Of a stretch of DNA of 64,000 bases, positions 1 through 8,822 are shown one piece after another. A program made the position numbers and the translations under genes. The notes under the pieces were generated by a model, which was given only the letters and a program-made list of their open reading frames with translations, was not told the origin of the DNA and made no database searches. Source of the stretch: an uncultured Paraglaciecola sp. (lineage in GTDB: Bacteria > Pseudomonadota > Gammaproteobacteria > Enterobacterales > Alteromonadaceae); contig NZ_CAJWCF010000004.1 of the NCBI RefSeq assembly GCF_913020055.1, positions 1 through 64,000 of the forward strand, in the 5' to 3' direction. The first letter of the stretch is position 1, and each line of letters begins with the position of its first letter.

Positions 1-931
1 TAGCCACAGTTGCAGATGTCTCAACTACAGGTGCCGCTGGCCTAGACACCCAACCAGCAATCATAATCATGCCAATGGCACCGGTTATGAGTATTGATGG
101 GCGAGATATACCGATATGTTTTAGATTGAAATAGTGACGTATCCAAGCCGAGACTAATCCAATGGCCATCAACACTAACCAAGCATTTGGGTGTTGATAG
201 GTCATAGGGTAATGATTGCTGATCATAATAAACAACAAAGGTAGGGTTAGGTAGTTGTTGTGCACTGAACGTAGTTTTGCGCCCAATCCCCAGCTAGGAT
301 CAATCTCTGTTTTATTGGTAACTGCGTCAACCATTAACCTTTGAGCAGGCATGATTTTAAAGAAAACGTTACCGGCCATGATAGTCCCTACTAAAGCTCC
401 TACATGCATAAATGCGCCACGTCCACTAAACCAATGGGTCGCCAAATAACTGGCAGCTGCAATCAGTATTAAAAACATAATGCCAAACACACGTGGGTAC
501 TTGGCTAATGGGCTGCGACACGCTGCTTCATAAATAAATAATCCACCAAATATCAGTCCTAAACCTCTACTTATTGCTTGGGTAGGGGTTAAGTCCATTA
601 CAGAGCTGTCAATTAGGTAGATAGCTGCGCCATGGTAATAAACTAAACCAAGTAACAAAAAGCCACTGAGCCAAGTGGTGTAGGCTTCCCATTTGAACCA
701 GTGTAATTTCTCAGGTATCACTTCGGGGCCATATTCGTATTTTGATACTTCATAAAACCCGCCGCCATGTACGGCCCACAAATCGCCTTTGATGCCTTTT
801 TGTTTTTTCCAATCTGGCGGAGTACGTAAATTATTATCTAACCAGATAAAATAAAATGAAGCACCTATCCAAGCTACGCCAGCGATAACATGAAACCAGC
901 GAAGAAATAACGAAATCCAATCAAGCAACAT
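1..931 (-). CDS. puuD: Urate hydroxylase PuuD (membrane urate oxidase), C-terminus cut by window edge
   Basis: The frame stays open from an ATG at 931 to the window edge, about 310 residues, and is absent from the ORF track because its stop lies outside. It begins MLLDWISLFLRWFHVIAGVAWIG and reads as a polytopic membrane protein with conserved HWFKWEAY and ATHWFSGRGAF stretches typical of the PuuD membrane domain. This family oxidises urate to 5-hydroxyisourate using a C-terminal cytochrome c domain, which would lie off the left edge. The ATG overlaps the guaD stop (TAATG), so it is the last visible gene of the operon and probably translationally coupled. Substrate assignment rests on family recall plus the urate-pathway neighbours. 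Confidence 0.88.
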   Translation of the reverse strand, partial: MLLDWISLFLRWFHVIAGVAWIGASFYFIWLDNNLRTPPDWKKQKGIKGDLWAVHGGGFYEVSKYEYGPEVIPEKLHWFKWEAYTTWLSGFLLLGLVYYHGAAIYLIDSSVMDLTPTQAISRGLGLIFGGLFIYEAACRSPLAKYPRVFGIMFLILIAAASYLATHWFSGRGAFMHVGALVGTIMAGNVFFKIMPAQRLMVDAVTNKTEIDPSWGLGAKLRSVHNNYLTLPLLFIMISNHYPMTYQHPNAWLVLMAIGLVSAWIRHYFNLKHIGISRPSILITGAIGMIMIAGWVSRPAAPVVETSATVA

Positions 932-2292
932 TAAAGTGCTCCTTCTAGTGTTTGTGTGTGCCTATGGTAGACGGCTGTGCCAGCTACGTAAGTAGCGACT
1001 ATGGCTCGATCATCGGCCAACATACTTAATGCAAATATAAGATCTTCTGGGCTACGATGTTGTTTAAAACGAAGTGTACTTAGTTCATCAAACTCTGGGT
1101 CAAGGATAACAAAATCTGCATCTGTACCCGGATTAAGGTTACCGATTTCCTGTTCTAGACCTAATCCCAGTGCTGCACCTTGAGTCATTAAATATAAGCC
1201 ATGCATGGGATCCATTTGGTTGCCTTTAAGCTGACATATTTTATACGCTTCTCCCATAGTCCTAAGCATACTAAAACTAGTGCCTCCACCAACATCGGTT
1301 GCCAGCATAACAGGCACATTTTGCTGTTCGGCTTTGGCTAAATCGAATAGGCCACTACCTAAAAATAGATTTGATGTTGGGCAAAAAGCAATGCTTGCTT
1401 GGGTTTCTTGTAGGCGTTGCCATTCAGCTTGTTCTAAATGAATACCGTGACCCAACACTGCGCCTTTTCTAAGTAAACCAAAATGGTCATACACATCTAA
1501 ATAGTTTTTACGTTCTGGGAATAGTTCTTTTACCCAAGCGATTTCTTTGTGATTCTCAGATAAATGGGTTTGGATAAATACATCAGGATATTGCTGTGCT
1601 AATTCACCTAACAGGTGTAATTGTTCAGGGCTACTGGTAGGCGCAAAGCGCGGTGTAATAGCATATCTTAATCGGCCATTGTTATGCCACTTATCAATCA
1701 GTGCTGCGCTGTCTTGTTGCGCACTCTTAGGTGTGTCTTGTAACCAATCAGGGCAGTGTCTGTCCATGCACACTTTACCGGCGATCAACAACATGTTGTG
1801 AGTCGCAGCTTCACGGAAAAGGGCGTCGGCAGCTTGCTTGTGCACCGATGAATACACCATGCCTGTGGTAGTGCCATGACGATGTAATTGTTTAATAAAT
1901 ATCTTGGCTATGTGACTGGCGTATGCTGGATCGGCAAACTTACGTTCGACCGGAAAAGTATAGTCAGCTAACCAATCAAGTAACTGTTCACCAAAACTAG
2001 CAAGCATTTCGGTTTGCGGAAAGTGTAAATGACTGTCAATAAAGCCTGGTAACAGTAATTTTCCAGAGTAATCCTTAATATCTGATTCAGGATATTGATT
2101 TATATGGGTTTTATATTCACCAATAAACTCTATTTTTCCGTTACGCGTAACCAAAAGTCCATCTTCAAAATACTGATAGTCCTGTTTTGGACAAGCACTA
2201 TGTGTTGGGAAATGTAGTATTGAAGCTCTATAAGCTTGTGCTGTATTCAATCTGAAATTCTCATTAACTACCACGGTAACTACTAAAACCAA
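931..2292 (-). CDS. guaD: Guanine deaminase
   Basis: Guanine deaminase converts guanine to xanthine, the substrate of the adjacent xanthine dehydrogenase. Visible amidohydrolase motifs are the metal-binding DSHLHFPQ, the QTHLSEN segment, GHGIHL, and the late metal Asp in ATDVGGGTS. The stretch ITPRFAPTSSPEQ is characteristic of bacterial GuaD. Length (~450) fits the family. The start is uncertain: the ORF opens at a TTG inside uraH, with in-frame GTG (2274) and TTG (2250) alternatives; the ATG overlapping the uraH stop is out of frame and closes after five codons. The first aligned family residues lie after residue 15, so the true start may be internal. Confidence 0.93.
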   Translation of the reverse strand: MVLVVTVVVNENFRLNTAQAYRASILHFPTHSACPKQDYQYFEDGLLVTRNGKIEFIGEYKTHINQYPESDIKDYSGKLLLPGFIDSHLHFPQTEMLASFGEQLLDWLADYTFPVERKFADPAYASHIAKIFIKQLHRHGTTTGMVYSSVHKQAADALFREAATHNMLLIAGKVCMDRHCPDWLQDTPKSAQQDSAALIDKWHNNGRLRYAITPRFAPTSSPEQLHLLGELAQQYPDVFIQTHLSENHKEIAWVKELFPERKNYLDVYDHFGLLRKGAVLGHGIHLEQAEWQRLQETQASIAFCPTSNLFLGSGLFDLAKAEQQNVPVMLATDVGGGTSFSMLRTMGEAYKICQLKGNQMDPMHGLYLMTQGAALGLGLEQEIGNLNPGTDADFVILDPEFDELSTLRFKQHRSPEDLIFALSMLADDRAIVATYVAGTAVYHRHTQTLEGAL

Positions 2293-2590
2293 AGGGCGAT
2301 ATCAATAAAGGAACATGATAATGCCCGCCGTTTTTAGTCAGTTCAAAGTTCACATCAACAAAGGGATAAAATGCGTCTTTATGATGTGTCAGTAGGTAGT
2401 CCTTTGTATAAAAACGTAAGCAATATTTACCCGCGCTAAACTCAAAATCCGCCCAATCCTTACATCGACCGTCTTCATCCGTTTGTGCTTCGATCACTTG
2501 CCCGTCATTAGTGGTTAACACTAGTTTCATATTGCCTGCTGGTTTTCCAAGCGTGGTGTCTAGTACGTGACTGGAAAGACTGATGCTCAT
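2264..2590 (-). CDS. uraH: 5-hydroxyisourate hydrolase (transthyretin-like)
   Basis: A 108-residue HIU hydrolase, the usual family size. It opens with LSSHVLDTTLGKPA, the conserved N-terminal block carrying the active-site His, and ends in the diagnostic C-terminal tetrapeptide YRGS. It hydrolyses 5-hydroxyisourate, made by PuuD, to OHCU, the substrate of the upstream gene uraD. The start overlaps the uraD stop by four bases (ATGA), and its 3' end overlaps the guaD ORF, so it is embedded in a tightly coupled operon. No signal peptide is visible, so a cytoplasmic enzyme is expected. Confidence 0.95.
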   Translation of the reverse strand: MSISLSSHVLDTTLGKPAGNMKLVLTTNDGQVIEAQTDEDGRCKDWADFEFSAGKYCLRFYTKDYLLTHHKDAFYPFVDVNFELTKNGGHYHVPLLISPFGFSSYRGS

Positions 2591-3126
2591 GATGTTTGTA
2601 TTCCTTTTTCTAGGCCTTTTTCGAGCCTTAGTAGGGTGATTTTAATTTGTTCTGCTGCGGCCAATTCAATTTCGCGAGCAGTACTATTATTTATCCGCTG
2701 CATAAGGGCATCAAGCATAGTCTCCGCGCTGAGTCCCGTGGCACAAATAATAAAAATAAAGCCATGCTTGGCTAGATACTCATGATTAGCGTCTGCTAGA
2801 GCTTGCAATGTATGTTCACTCGCTTGAGCTGCTCCCTGTTGTTCATTACTGGCGATGTTTTTAGTGGCAGCATACTTAGCCCGTAAACTATTCACGTCAC
2901 CAATCATTGGATGGGCTTCAAAAGCGATTAAAAAGTCTTGTTCATGGCATTGTTGCCAAATGTCTTGTGCGGCCTGACTAATGTTGTCTATATCAGTAAA
3001 AGGACGAGTTTTGGCCATACCTTCAAACCACTTAGGGGCAGCACAGCATTGACTGAGCCACAGCTGGGCTTCTGATTGGCTTAAGTTATTGATACTTTCT
3101 AACGACGCCACTGTTTGTTGATTCAT
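2587..3126 (-). CDS. uraD: 2-oxo-4-hydroxy-4-carboxy-5-ureidoimidazoline decarboxylase
   Basis: OHCU decarboxylase yields S-allantoin, completing stereospecific urate breakdown. The 179-residue length is typical. FEAHPMIGD contains the family's catalytic His, and the C-terminal region FIICATGLSAETMLDALMQRI matches the conserved helical segment. The start overlaps the xdhC stop by four bases and the stop overlaps the uraH start by four, so translation is probably coupled on both sides. The protein is cytoplasmic by appearance. The order uraD-uraH next to puuD gives the full urate-to-allantoin module. Confidence 0.94.
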   Translation of the reverse strand: MNQQTVASLESINNLSQSEAQLWLSQCCAAPKWFEGMAKTRPFTDIDNISQAAQDIWQQCHEQDFLIAFEAHPMIGDVNSLRAKYAATKNIASNEQQGAAQASEHTLQALADANHEYLAKHGFIFIICATGLSAETMLDALMQRINNSTAREIELAAAEQIKITLLRLEKGLEKGIQTS

Positions 3127-4001
3127 GCTTGTGGTTCACCTTGTTTAACAAGTGATTGAATAAGTTGTTTGTTATCACGCCATGCTTGTTTTTTTTGCGC
3201 TTGTGTTTCATTTTCTGGTTCGAGTAACTGAATGAGTTGTGCTGCCATAGAAACAGCCACTTCAATAGGGCGTTTGCCAGGTATAGTTAATAATCCAACT
3301 GGGCTGACTAAACGCTGAATAACTTCAAGTTGATAGTTTTTGTGTTCTAATCGTGTTCTAAAGCGTCTGGCTTTAGTATCAGAGCCAATCATGCCAACAA
3401 AGTCCAACTCTAACCGCTTAAGCGATGTTTCGACTAGTGCAAAGTCCAGTTGATGATTATGGGTCATGATCATCACCCAAGAACCTGTAGGTAATGTGGC
3501 AATTGTTTCGTCTGGTTGTTCACTGAATACCAATTTCACGTTACTTGGCAGTGCTTGCTGGGCAATTTCATCAAGCATGGTTTGACGGTTATCTATCCAG
3601 CTAATTTGCAAAGGTAGTTGCGCTAAAATAGGCACTAATGCTTGTGATACGTGGCCAGCACCATAAATAGCGATATGCTGACTGTGCCCTGTAAACACTT
3701 CAAATAATACGTTGGTAGCACCCCCACAACACTGACCTAATTTACTGGAAAGAGGATAGTGTTCTACTTTTTGGGTTGTAACGTTATCTAGCAGAAAATT
3801 ACGGGCTTGTTTTATTACTTCAAATTCCAAATGCCCACCGCCTATAGTGTCAAACGCGCTGTCATCACATACCAGCATTTTGCTACCAGCATTTCTTGGT
3901 GTAGAGCCAGCAGTAGCGAGTAATGTGACTAACACATAACTTTTACCTTGTTGTTGGCATTGGTGCAGAGCGTCAAACCAGGTTTTCGTTGGTAAACTCA
4001 T
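3123..4001 (-). CDS. xdhC: Xanthine dehydrogenase accessory protein XdhC
   Basis: XdhC binds molybdenum cofactor and delivers the sulfurated form to XdhB. The N-terminal XdhC/CoxI domain shows TTAGSTPR-like residues (LATAGSTPRNAGSKM), GGGHLEFE and the cysteine pair in GQCCGGA. A C-terminal Rossmann-type domain begins at AIYGAGHVSQAL and includes the MTHNHQLD and GMIGSDTKARRF motifs. Length 292 fits. It overlaps xdhB upstream and uraD downstream by four bases each. A second, divergent XdhC/CoxI homologue lies at 57527. Confidence 0.95.
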   Translation of the reverse strand: MSLPTKTWFDALHQCQQQGKSYVLVTLLATAGSTPRNAGSKMLVCDDSAFDTIGGGHLEFEVIKQARNFLLDNVTTQKVEHYPLSSKLGQCCGGATNVLFEVFTGHSQHIAIYGAGHVSQALVPILAQLPLQISWIDNRQTMLDEIAQQALPSNVKLVFSEQPDETIATLPTGSWVMIMTHNHQLDFALVETSLKRLELDFVGMIGSDTKARRFRTRLEHKNYQLEVIQRLVSPVGLLTIPGKRPIEVAVSMAAQLIQLLEPENETQAQKKQAWRDNKQLIQSLVKQGEPQA

Positions 4002-6340
4002 ACTTGCCCCTCAAGCCATATTTGGGCTTGCTCAACAGCGTTATAGACTTTTTCTGGCGTAGCGGGTGGGTGTAACAAAGGATCAATTTGATAATCGGTG
4101 ATACTGGATATCGCATCTTTTAACGCGCACCAAACTGAATTAGCTAACATGAAGGGGGGTTCGCCCACCGCTTTTGAATGATAGATACTGTTTTCGTCGT
4201 TGGCTCTGGGATACAAATCGACATTAAAAATTTCAGGGGTATCACCAATCGCAGGAATTTTATAGGTAGCGGGGTTATTACTAATAAGTTTACCGCTTTC
4301 ATCCCAGAGCAGTTCTTCGCTGGTTAACCATCCCATGCCTTGAATAAAACCACCTTCAATTTGTCCAATATCTATGGCCGGATTGAGGCTTTTTCCCACG
4401 TCATGCAGTATATCAACCCGATTAACTTTGTATTCACCAGTTAATGTATCAATCGAAACCTCTGAACAGCTAGCGCCATAAGCAAAATAGAAAAATGGTC
4501 TGCCATTACCTGTAGCTCGGTCGTAGTGGATTTTTGGGGTTTTATAAAAACCAGATGCCGAAAGGGATACTCGGCCGATATAGGCTTGTTGAATTAAATC
4601 TGCGAAGGTAATTCGATGTTCGTTTAACAATACATGCTGCTCACTAAATCTAACATCTAATGAATTACCATTAACCTGTTCAGCATAAAATTCAGCTAAG
4701 CGTTGTTTGATAATCAAACAGGCATTTTGTGCTGCCTTACCGTTTAGATCTGTACCACTTGAAGCTGCTGTGGGTGAGGTGTTGGGTACTTTATCAGTTC
4801 GAGTCGAAGTGATTTCGACATGAGATAAAGGCACGCCAAATTCATTCGCGACTATTTGGCCAATTTTAGTATGTAAACCTTGGCCCATTTCGGTACCACC
4901 ATGGCTGATTTGCATACTGCCGTCGGTGTAGACGTGTAATAACGCACCAGCCTGATTCAAATGTTTAGCGGTGAAGGATATACCAAATTTAACCGGTGTT
5001 AAGGCTAACCCTTTTTTGATAATAGGGCTGTTTTTGTTGAACTCGGTTAATTGTTTACGGCGTAATTGATACTCGCTAGATACTTCTAACTTATCAATCA
5101 GGTCAGCTAATAAATTATGCTCTACCTGCATACCATATTGAGTGGTGTTTCTACTGTCTTTGCCATATAAATTAAGCTTACGAATTGTTAGAGGATCTTT
5201 ACCTAATTTTCGCGCAATGGCATCCATCATAGCCTCGGCTACAATCATGCCTTGAGGTCCACCAAAACCACGGTAAGCAGTATGTGATACTTGATTGGTG
5301 CGACACCTATGGCCCTCTAGATAACAATCCGCGAGGTAATAACCATTATCTGCGTGAAACATCGCTCGGTCGACTATGGCATCAGACAAATCCGGTGAGT
5401 GCCCACAATTACCGTTGATCTCAACATGTGTTGCTTGGATCAAGCCAAATTTATCGGTTGCTACCTTAAATCGGTTTTCAAAAGGATGACGTTTTCCGGT
5501 TGCCATCATATCCAACATACGCGGTAATCGAAGTTTTACAGCTACTTTGTTACGGCTAGCAAATACTGCTGCTAAACAGGCCCATTGCGCCGCTTGTGTT
5601 TCTTTTCCTCCAAACCCGCCGCCCATACGGCGCATATCAACCACTACTTTATGCAGTTTAATATCTAACACTTCAGCAATCAGCTTTTGCACTTCACTAG
5701 GATGTTGGCTAGAAGTGTACACCAACATGCGATCTTCTTCTTCGGGAATGGCCATAGACACTTGGCCTTCAAGATACATATGTTCTTGACCGCCAATGAT
5801 CATTTCGCCTTGAATTTTTACCGGGCTTTGGTGATAACTTTTATCAAAATCACCACGACGCATAAAGTGTGGCGGACGCACAAAGTTTTCTTGCTGTTTG
5901 GCTTGATTAACTGTCAAACATGCATCGGTCGCTACAATCACTATTTTGGCTTTTAGTGTTGCTTGGCGCGCCAAGTTTACGCTGGTCGCCAAAACTGCAA
6001 ATATAGGTTGGCTATGGTACAAAATTTTTGTACTAGCTAATAAAGGATCGCCGGGGAATACTGGGCCTATATCTTTATGACCGGGTATATCGTCAACAGT
6101 AATAACGTCTATCACTCCGGCACTGGCTTTTACCAATGACAAGTCGATAGATTCGATTTTTCCACTGGCAACAGTACTAACGCCTACCGCAACATGATGG
6201 ATGTTGGCTGCCTCGGGCATATCATCTACGTAACGTGCAAGGCCACTTACCTGTCGCTGTGCACTTTCATGTTTGTGTGACTTACCAGCAGCACCTTGGG
6301 GCGCGGAGTCAAAACCTGGTTGATTAATCAGTTTACGCAT
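3998..6340 (-). CDS. xdhB: Xanthine dehydrogenase molybdopterin-binding subunit
   Basis: The 780-residue large subunit of a two-gene xanthine dehydrogenase, which oxidises hypoxanthine and xanthine to urate. It shows the family motifs GGGFGGKETQ, AYRGFGGPQGM, the Moco contact region GGTEMGQGLHTK, and the C-terminal VGEPPFMLANSVW segment with the catalytic Glu. The N-terminal SGLARYVDDMPE is the usual opening of the aldehyde oxidase/xanthine dehydrogenase a/b hammerhead domain. It overlaps the xdhA stop by eight bases. Activity depends on Moco, for which a complete moa set plus mobA is encoded at 26.3-29.7 kb. Confidence 0.96.
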   Translation of the reverse strand: MRKLINQPGFDSAPQGAAGKSHKHESAQRQVSGLARYVDDMPEAANIHHVAVGVSTVASGKIESIDLSLVKASAGVIDVITVDDIPGHKDIGPVFPGDPLLASTKILYHSQPIFAVLATSVNLARQATLKAKIVIVATDACLTVNQAKQQENFVRPPHFMRRGDFDKSYHQSPVKIQGEMIIGGQEHMYLEGQVSMAIPEEEDRMLVYTSSQHPSEVQKLIAEVLDIKLHKVVVDMRRMGGGFGGKETQAAQWACLAAVFASRNKVAVKLRLPRMLDMMATGKRHPFENRFKVATDKFGLIQATHVEINGNCGHSPDLSDAIVDRAMFHADNGYYLADCYLEGHRCRTNQVSHTAYRGFGGPQGMIVAEAMMDAIARKLGKDPLTIRKLNLYGKDSRNTTQYGMQVEHNLLADLIDKLEVSSEYQLRRKQLTEFNKNSPIIKKGLALTPVKFGISFTAKHLNQAGALLHVYTDGSMQISHGGTEMGQGLHTKIGQIVANEFGVPLSHVEITSTRTDKVPNTSPTAASSGTDLNGKAAQNACLIIKQRLAEFYAEQVNGNSLDVRFSEQHVLLNEHRITFADLIQQAYIGRVSLSASGFYKTPKIHYDRATGNGRPFFYFAYGASCSEVSIDTLTGEYKVNRVDILHDVGKSLNPAIDIGQIEGGFIQGMGWLTSEELLWDESGKLISNNPATYKIPAIGDTPEIFNVDLYPRANDENSIYHSKAVGEPPFMLANSVWCALKDAISSITDYQIDPLLHPPATPEKVYNAVEQAQIWLEGQV

Positions 6341-7811
6341 GAGGCGCCTCCTCAGATATTGAGGGGATGTGTACTACTCGGGTTTCGATATTTTGTGTGC
6401 TGTGATTTGTTTCTAACCAAAAACGTTTCCACAAATTAGCCAGCATTGAGATCCGATAGGTTTTACTGGCACGCACATCATCTAAAGGAGAGAAAGCCTG
6501 TTTGAGTATTTCGTTACCCAACTCAAAGGTTTCCTTATTTGACCATGTTTTTCCTATGAGTTGAGTGTTTAGCGCAGGCACAGTCGCTGGAATAGCAGCC
6601 ACTCCACCAAATCCACTGTTAATCCTTTGGACTTTGCCCTCAATGATTTGAGCATTAAACACTGCACATACCGCTGAAATATCGTCCTCATAACGTTTAG
6701 ATATTTTATAGGCGCGAACAACATTGGTTGGACTCGTGTAGGGAATGAAAATGGACTCTATCCATTCAGACTTTTGTAATGCTGTCTTGCGGTAGTCTAA
6801 GAAGAATTTATTTGCTGCTATTGTTCTTTTTTGTTGGCCATCATCCACATTGATCATTGCGTTAAGTGCCAGCATCGCCGGGGGCATATCACCAATCGGC
6901 GATGCGTTGGCAACATTTCCACCAAGGCTCGCTTGATTACGAATAGGCGTGGCGGCAAAACGCCATAACAGTTCGGATAGTTGTGGGAAATGTTTTAGTA
7001 AGCTTGATTCAATTTTACCCAGGGGTAGGGCAGCACCAATCAATAACCCTTGCTGTTGTTCAACAAGTTCGTTTAATTCTGGTACTTCACCTAAAGCAAT
7101 AAGCTTGTCAAAGCTGTTTAATTGCTGGGTGACTTGCAACGCTAAGTCTGTACTACCTGCAAATACATTTGCTTCAGGGAATTTAGTTTTGGCAGCAGCT
7201 AGTTCTAGTCTTGATGTAGGCACCAGTAAATTATCAGTGCTGACATTATGAGTGTTTATGTCATTTAATTGTTTAACTGTCTGAATTTCTGTTTGTTTAA
7301 ACTTATCAGGTGATTTGTTTTGGCAGGCGCTTAACGTGGCGTCGATAATAGGGCGATAACCTGTGCAGCGGCATAAATTGCCTGAAAGTGCTTGAATTAC
7401 GGCTTCTCTGTTTGGTTGTTGTGTTTTTTGGTACAAAGCAAACATCGACATTATAAAACCAGGCGTACAAAACCCACACTGAGAACCATGATGCTCAACT
7501 AAACTTTGCTGTACTGGATGTAAATCTTTTCCATCAGGTAAGTGTTCAACGGTAATTAATTGTTTGCCATGTAGAGCAGATAAAAATGTCACACAACTAT
7601 TAATGGCCCGATATTCAAGACTACTACTTGTTTGTTCACTACTATTTATCACTTCAGCTAAGACTACTGTACAGGCCCCACAATCTCCTGAAGCACAGCC
7701 TTCTTTAGTGCCTGTTAGGGTTTGTTGTTCGCGCAAATATTCAAGCAAAGTTAAGTCAGCTCGGGCTTTATCTATGGTAGTTATTTCGTTGTTGAGCAAA
7801 AAGCTGATCAT
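6333..7811 (-). CDS. xdhA: Xanthine dehydrogenase FeS/FAD small subunit
   Basis: Fused iron-sulfur and FAD subunit. The N-terminal [2Fe-2S] ferredoxin domain carries CASGDCGAC, the second cluster domain carries QCGFCTPGF and GNLCRCTGYRP (residues ~95-155), and the FAD domain follows with VFAGSTDLALQV and GNVANASPIGD. The ORF track begins at an in-frame TTG (7823), but the ATG at 7811 is preceded by GGAGC at proper spacing and begins MISFLLNN, so 7811 is chosen. It is the promoter-proximal gene of the purine operon, downstream of a recognisable promoter and RutR-like operator. Confidence 0.95.
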   Translation of the reverse strand: MISFLLNNEITTIDKARADLTLLEYLREQQTLTGTKEGCASGDCGACTVVLAEVINSSEQTSSSLEYRAINSCVTFLSALHGKQLITVEHLPDGKDLHPVQQSLVEHHGSQCGFCTPGFIMSMFALYQKTQQPNREAVIQALSGNLCRCTGYRPIIDATLSACQNKSPDKFKQTEIQTVKQLNDINTHNVSTDNLLVPTSRLELAAAKTKFPEANVFAGSTDLALQVTQQLNSFDKLIALGEVPELNELVEQQQGLLIGAALPLGKIESSLLKHFPQLSELLWRFAATPIRNQASLGGNVANASPIGDMPPAMLALNAMINVDDGQQKRTIAANKFFLDYRKTALQKSEWIESIFIPYTSPTNVVRAYKISKRYEDDISAVCAVFNAQIIEGKVQRINSGFGGVAAIPATVPALNTQLIGKTWSNKETFELGNEILKQAFSPLDDVRASKTYRISMLANLWKRFWLETNHSTQNIETRVVHIPSISEEAPHA

Positions 7812-7843
7812 ATTGCGCTCCAAAATTAGGGTTTAGAATTGAT

Positions 7844-7872
7844 ATTATCCAGACTAGTGTAGTGAAATACAA
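7844..7872 (-). promoter_or_regulatory. Predicted sigma-70 promoter of xdhA operon
   Basis: On the minus strand a -35-like TTGTAT (7872-7867) is separated by 17 bases from a -10-like GATAAT (7849-7844). This would place transcription start about 25 bases before the xdhA ATG. A copy of the operator half-site CCAGACTA (7849-7856) lies in the spacer. Assignment is by eye. Confidence 0.5.
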
Positions 7873-7880
7873 CAAAAACC

Positions 7881-7894
7881 AGACTAAATGGTCA
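7881..7894. promoter_or_regulatory. RutR-like operator upstream of xdhA
   Basis: AGACTA-AA-TGGTCA is an imperfect 6-2-6 palindrome resembling the known RutR consensus TGACCA-NN-TGGTCA. It lies eight bases upstream of the predicted -35 and is centred near -50. Matching sites lie before the NCS2 permease (13089) and the TonB receptor (19054). The likely binder is the TetR protein at 8170, an inference from motif and context. Confidence 0.6.
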
Positions 7895-8169
7895 GGTTTG
7901 GTTTATGATTAAGAAAAAGGTCTTATTGAGTGTGTTAATTATTTATAGATGTTTCTAAAGATAATTGTGATTTTGCGACAATTGTAGTTTGGCCAAATAA
8001 ATTGTGTAAATTTGCATAGAACTCCAAAATGAACATCTACTATTTGAATCCTTATAAGTAATTTTTTGGTTACAAATTTATGCTTCTAGCAATCGAATAG
8101 ATTGGGTGATATTTTTAAATTAATAATTAGAGCCTTGTAGGTTTTACACCAAGGGAAATAAAATAATAA

Positions 8170-8814
8170 ATGTGTGCAAGTATTAATTACAAAGAAATCA
8201 GTATTGGTGAACTTAACCGCAATAAAATACTAGATGCGGCGGAAAAGGAGTTTGCCTTGCATGGGTTTAAAGGAGCGCGAGTACAACAAATAGCTGATCG
8301 TGCTGAATTGCCGAAAACCAACGTGCTTTATTATTTTAAATCTAAAGAATCTCTCTATCTGGCATCATTAGAAGATATATTGCGACTATGGAATAGTCGG
8401 TTTGACGAGGCAACAGTGAATGATGACCCCGCTGAAGTTCTGGCTCATTATATCGCTGATAAGATGGAGATATCTCGTCTGCGCCCAGATGCCTCTAAGA
8501 TGTTTGCACTAGAAATCATCAATGGTGCACCTAATTTAAACGCGTTTTTTAAAGATCAACATGCGTCGTGGATGGCGGGACGAGTAGACGTTATTAAACA
8601 ATGGATAGATCAAGGCAAGTTAGTGGCAACCGATCCCCACTATTTGTTATTTAATATTTGGGCAACTTCACAACATTATGCTGACTTTTCGGTACAAATT
8701 AATGAACTTAGAGGTAATCCTATGACTCAAATTGATTTTGCTGAAGCGACCAGTAATTTGATCAAGTTAATATTAACTGGTTGTGGATTGTCTGTTCCAA
8801 CAGAATTTCAATAA
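8170..8814 (+). CDS. TetR-family regulator, RutR-like
   Basis: A 214-residue TetR regulator. The N-terminal HTH covers roughly residues 15-60 (RNKILDAAEKEFALHGFKGA...NVLYYFKSKESLY, quoted in parts). The C-terminal domain, with SRLRPDASKMFALEI and a long GRVDVIKQWIDQGKL helix, resembles that of RutR, the pyrimidine/purine-responsive regulator of E. coli. It lies divergent from xdhA and just before puuE, with which it probably forms an operon (eight-base gap). A RutR-type operator occurs at three purine genes in the window, supporting it as local purine regulator. The ligand cannot be read from the sequence; uracil, urate or xanthine are possible. Confidence 0.88.
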   Translation: MCASINYKEISIGELNRNKILDAAEKEFALHGFKGARVQQIADRAELPKTNVLYYFKSKESLYLASLEDILRLWNSRFDEATVNDDPAEVLAHYIADKMEISRLRPDASKMFALEIINGAPNLNAFFKDQHASWMAGRVDVIKQWIDQGKLVATDPHYLLFNIWATSQHYADFSVQINELRGNPMTQIDFAEATSNLIKLILTGCGLSVPTEFQ

Positions 8815-8822
8815 GGTGATCG

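Larger units (their letters stand above)
7812..8169. other. Divergent intergenic region xdhA / tetR
   Basis: This 358-base gap holds the xdhA promoter and operator near its left end and presumably the promoter for the rightward regulator gene. The rest is AT-rich. I see no second full operator close to the regulator start and no additional ORF. A direct repeat of CCAGACTA occurs at 7849 and 7879, 30 bases apart. Confidence 0.6.

Noticed and set aside
2262-2268. ATG overlapping the uraH stop (TAATG) as start of guaD
   Set aside because: It is out of frame with guanine deaminase and reaches a stop after five codons.
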